Shown here in pieces: positions 61,062 through 64,000 of a stretch of 64,000 nt of DNA (positions within the stretch are counted from its first letter, which is position 1; each line of letters begins with the position of its first letter). The position numbers were made by a program, and so were the translations under genes. Location of the stretch: assembly GCF_958295425.1 (NCBI RefSeq), contig NC_081134.1, forward strand, positions 6,694,054 to 6,758,053. Direction: 5' to 3'. This DNA comes from Solea solea (taxonomy: Eukaryota > Chordata > Actinopteri > Pleuronectiformes > Soleidae). Below the pieces are notes generated by a model. It was not told the DNA's origin and did not search any database. It worked only from the letters and a program-made list of their open reading frames with translations.

Positions 61062-61157
61062 CTTCAGGTAATGCACAGCTTTCTGGATGTTCCAGTTGTG
61101 CTTCTGGAGGGCAGCTTGGCACTCCTCCATCGTCACACCGTGAACTGCCTCCTGCAC
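61062..61157 (-). CDS. tnk2: tnk2 (ACK1) penultimate coding exon, first half of UBA domain
   Basis: This 96-nt, phase-0 exon encodes 32 residues: VQEAVH, then [20 protein letters not shown], then AVHYLK. It is bounded by the acceptor AAACAG before GTGCAG and the donor AAG|GTGAGA. The MEECQAAL helix and NW turn are typical of the TNK2 UBA domain, which is completed by the next exon. Use of an alternative acceptor six bases further (after GTGCAG) would drop V and Q and keep the frame. Confidence 0.9.
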
Positions 61158-62403
61158 CTGTTTCACACAACAACAGTGTAAGTCTCTGCAACATCTGACA
61201 ATGGATTTCTCCACTTCCTTATTCCTGCTAATGAACCTTGGTGCTCCCTTCCAAATCAATGCATCCCTTCCTCAATATCAACTTGACATAAATCATTCAT
61301 GCACTTTATAAACTGACGCTCAAATTATATTTTTGGCACATAGCAGAGCTTCTCCATGAACTTTGACCTAAAAAATACCCTGATAGGAATCAATGTGCTG
61401 AGATTTAAGCGTCACTGCATTTCCCAAAGGTATAACTACTGGTCTTCTCACAAAATCTATTAAATAAGATTGAGTTCTACTAAATCTGTTTTAAGATATA
61501 CTACAGTGATCCTGCGTGTGTTGGGAGTTTCTAGCAGCAGTGGAATTATTTAATATAGAAAGAGGTTTAAAAGTGCTACTGTGCTGATTTGACACCTGTC
61601 CTAACAATATTCGCTCCTGTTACTTGTATGACTGCTAGTTGTGTTTACTGCATGTCTATGTCTTGCATTGAACTCATTTCAATTTACAGATAATCCCAAA
61701 TTCCCGCTAGAGTGTGCAGGCACAAATGTGTCCACTATAAAATGCCAAGTGCTTGATCAATGAAGAAGCTCTGGTGTTTTGCAGCGTCAATCTGGTTCAA
61801 TATGTGGCCAAATTGATTTGTAAGCAAAAATAATTCCACAGGTTCCTTTCACTGTTTAAATAAAGTTCTCAGCAAAAGATGAACAAAATCTTTCTCTTCA
61901 AAGAATAATGGAACATTTTTCATTATGCGTCTTTGTGCTTTTTCTTTGCAACGGAAATTAATAAAATAAAACATTGAATTAGTCAAACGACTCTAAGTAA
62001 AGATTCAAGTTGCTTTACTTCATAGTTTTGTTCAATTAATGATTTTAAAGCTGTCGTGTGTAACTGGGGTCAGTCTGAGGAAAGTCACACACTGGCTTTA
62101 AATCAGGAAAGGGATATGCTGTCCAGTCATTAGAGGTATGAGCAATTAAACACTATTGTTTGTGAAAGGCCTTTTAAATCCCTCACTTAGCAATCCCTCA
62201 TCGTGAATATGAAACACACACAGACACGAGGTACACCGTATGCTGTTAAATAAACAAGTTATCGGTTTCCAAGCATTAAAAATGAATATTACTTGAAGGT
62301 TACAAATAACACTACTGACGAGGACGTAAGCAAGCCCCTGTAATTACCAGAAACAGTTTTGTGTTTAAAAAAACAGAAGTTTAATACATATCTCTGACCT
62401 TAC
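61158..62403 (-). other. tnk2: tnk2 intron
   Basis: The donor is GTAAGG (plus-strand 62403-62398) and the acceptor lies just before 61157. No exon is recognised inside. Read-through past the donor would add [12 protein letters not shown] and a stop, which is not expected to be used. Confidence 0.75.
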
Positions 62404-63642
62404 CATTTTGACCTTGTCAGCTGAGTTTCCTCCTCCATCTGTCCTGGTACAGGAGGCAGTGACCACTGGTGCTGTCAGCCCGTCTGAACAGACGCGAGGG
62501 AGGCTAAGTGATGTCCTCATCCCTGACCGTGGTCCACCCAGACTGCTGTTATTGTTGGACGAGAAATTAGCCTTCATATCACCCGGCTGAATGAAGCCCT
62601 GTCCCTGGGCATGTCCCTGGGCATGTCCCTGGACGGTCTGACTGTTGACCACCATGGGTCTGACAGTGGCAGTGTTAGCTTGCCGTACATGTCTCTCTTC
62701 CAGACCACTGACAGGAAGACTCTCTGCGTCCCTGAAAAAGCGGTCGTATCGGTCGAGGTACGGCGGCCTCTCCGGCAGGAGGTAATAGTGGGTGTTACTA
62801 ACTTTACGTCCATCGCGTACAATGGGAAGAATACACGGGCCTTTACTGGTGGAATCCTTCCCCTGTGCCTGGATCACTTTGGGCGCAGCATATTTGGGAT
62901 CTGAGGCAAAGCTGTGTGTGGTAGGCATGAATTTACCTGGAGAGGTGGAGAGGTAGGAGCCATAGGTGTGTTGGGGAGGGCAGGATATAGGAGGAACCTG
63001 CATGGCAGTGGGACTGACAGAGTAAACTCTCTGCTGGGGGGAACCCACTAACAGGCCCATGGGACTAGGAGTCCTGGAGCCCGACTGGGACAAAGGGTCC
63101 CTAGGAGGGATCTGAGGTGGTCGGTTCTGATCTGAACCTGAAATGTCCTCTGTATTGTCTGCTGGTGTCGGGGACAGAGAGAGATCCCTTGACCAGCGGG
63201 CAGATGTGTAGTCGCCCCTTTTTATCGGGCGAGGGGGGATAGGAACACGTGGAGGGATTTGGGGTTTGTCCTCATTGGAGGAGAGGACAATCTGCTGGTC
63301 TCCCTCCTGGGTCTGAGGAGTTTGGGGAGATGAAGCCCAGGTCTGGGACGGGGAGCTTGACCGAGCAGCGACTGCTGCCGGCACGTTGAGCCTCCTCATG
63401 CACTCCTGCTGGAGTTCTTGGAAGATTTCTATGGATTGGGAGAAGGATGTCGACAGACCCTGGCTCTGCTTGCTGGGTAGAAAGAGGTTGTCCTCCAGGC
63501 CTGGTCTGTCAGAAGCTCGGGAGACAAAAGCTGCTATCTGCACCTTCTGTTCAGAGGAGAAAGCATCTTTGGTCTCATCTGAGGTCTGGACATCATTGTG
63601 CTCCTCTTCATGCTGTTGCTCTGAGCTGTTAATGGAGCTCAC
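62404..63642 (-). CDS. tnk2: tnk2 (ACK1) large proline-rich exon with Mig6-like EGFR-binding segment
   Basis: This exon encodes 413 residues of the C-terminal half of TNK2, a cytoplasmic non-receptor tyrosine kinase that binds active CDC42 and acts in EGFR trafficking. It is bounded by an acceptor CTTCCTCACAAAG before GTGAGC and a donor GTAAGG, both phase 0. Within the exon, residues 70-90 ([17 protein letters not shown]) match the conserved TNK2 segment. SH3-ligand proline motifs lie at 127-139 ([13 protein letters not shown]) and 175-183. Residues 242-300 hold [29 protein letters not shown] and [18 protein letters not shown], the Mig6-homology/EGFR-binding region. A small GHAQ repeat lies at 339-348. 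The end ADKVKM leads into the UBA exon. The SAM, kinase, SH3 and CRIB domains must lie beyond the right edge. Fish often have two tnk2 paralogues; I cannot tell which this is. Confidence 0.95.
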
Positions 63643-64000
63643 CTTTGTGAGGAAGGAAGATTTTAGATGTTTGTTGAAATTATCTAAAAGAACCTGCTAA
63701 AATATGACCTGAACACACATTTTGAGTGTTCTGATCGCATGTGGACAGCACTAGTTAGTGGACTTAACGTATGTATCGCATCTTTAAAACGTCTTCAGAT
63801 CTGATCTAAAGTTTTTTACACTTATCAACACACATATGTTGTCTTGTTTATAGCCAGCACCACAGTATTAACACTGATTGCACTTGATTTGTTTGGCTTT
63901 GTTAAAATGCTAAAGCAGCGTCAATAGTGCTTTAATTCACTTGCTCTTTATGGAGCACCTGCACATGTAGACACATCTATACGGTCAGTCTTGTTAGGAA
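63643..64000 (-). other. tnk2: tnk2 intron, partial
   Basis: A pyrimidine-rich acceptor (minus-strand TCTTCCTTCCTCACAAAG) precedes the large exon. No other exon is seen to the edge. Confidence 0.75.

Noticed and set aside
62365..62403. C-terminal extension [12 protein letters not shown] of the large tnk2 exon
   Set aside because: It is read-through into the intron past a consensus GTAAGG donor; the next exon continues the conserved TNK2 sequence in phase.

Overview
This is vertebrate, almost certainly teleost fish, nuclear DNA. It is AT-rich and intron-containing, with abundant (CA)n microsatellites and several interspersed repeats of types common in fish genomes. Only two protein-coding genes are supported, both on the minus strand and both cut by a window edge. 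At the left edge (7-382) is exon 1 of a teleost multiple tissue (TMT) opsin, a non-visual light-sensing GPCR. At the right edge (59619-63642) are the last three coding exons of tnk2 (ACK1, activated CDC42 kinase): a large proline-rich exon carrying a Mig6-like EGFR-binding segment, then two exons that together encode the C-terminal UBA domain. Nothing in the sequence suggests the two genes work together; tnk2 simply lies upstream of the opsin in the same orientation. Layout: 1-382 opsin exon 1; about 0.4-37.8 kb intergenic DNA without recognisable exons, containing transposon fragments (piggyBac-like, hAT-like, a tRNA-derived SINE, an L2-like retroposon), microsatellites and a few striking hairpins; 37.8-52.1 kb a very large tandem array of a 38-bp unit; 52.4-52.55 kb a short inverted, diverged relative of that array; 52.6-59.3 kb intergenic DNA and probable tnk2 3' UTR; 59.6-64 kb tnk2 exons and introns. 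The most unusual object is the 14.3-kb satellite. Its left 6 kb is interrupted by six full and two truncated copies of a module containing a degenerate tRNA-Arg-like sequence. Its right 8 kb lacks the modules but contains a 2.43-kb segment duplicated in tandem with near identity. A 5'-truncated LINE-like insertion with a target-site duplication sits inside the array. The two CpG sites of the unit show exactly the variants expected from methyl-CpG deamination. I see no rRNA gene, intact tRNA gene, CRISPR or prokaryotic feature. All calls come from reading the sequence; paralogue assignment and repeat family names need database searches.
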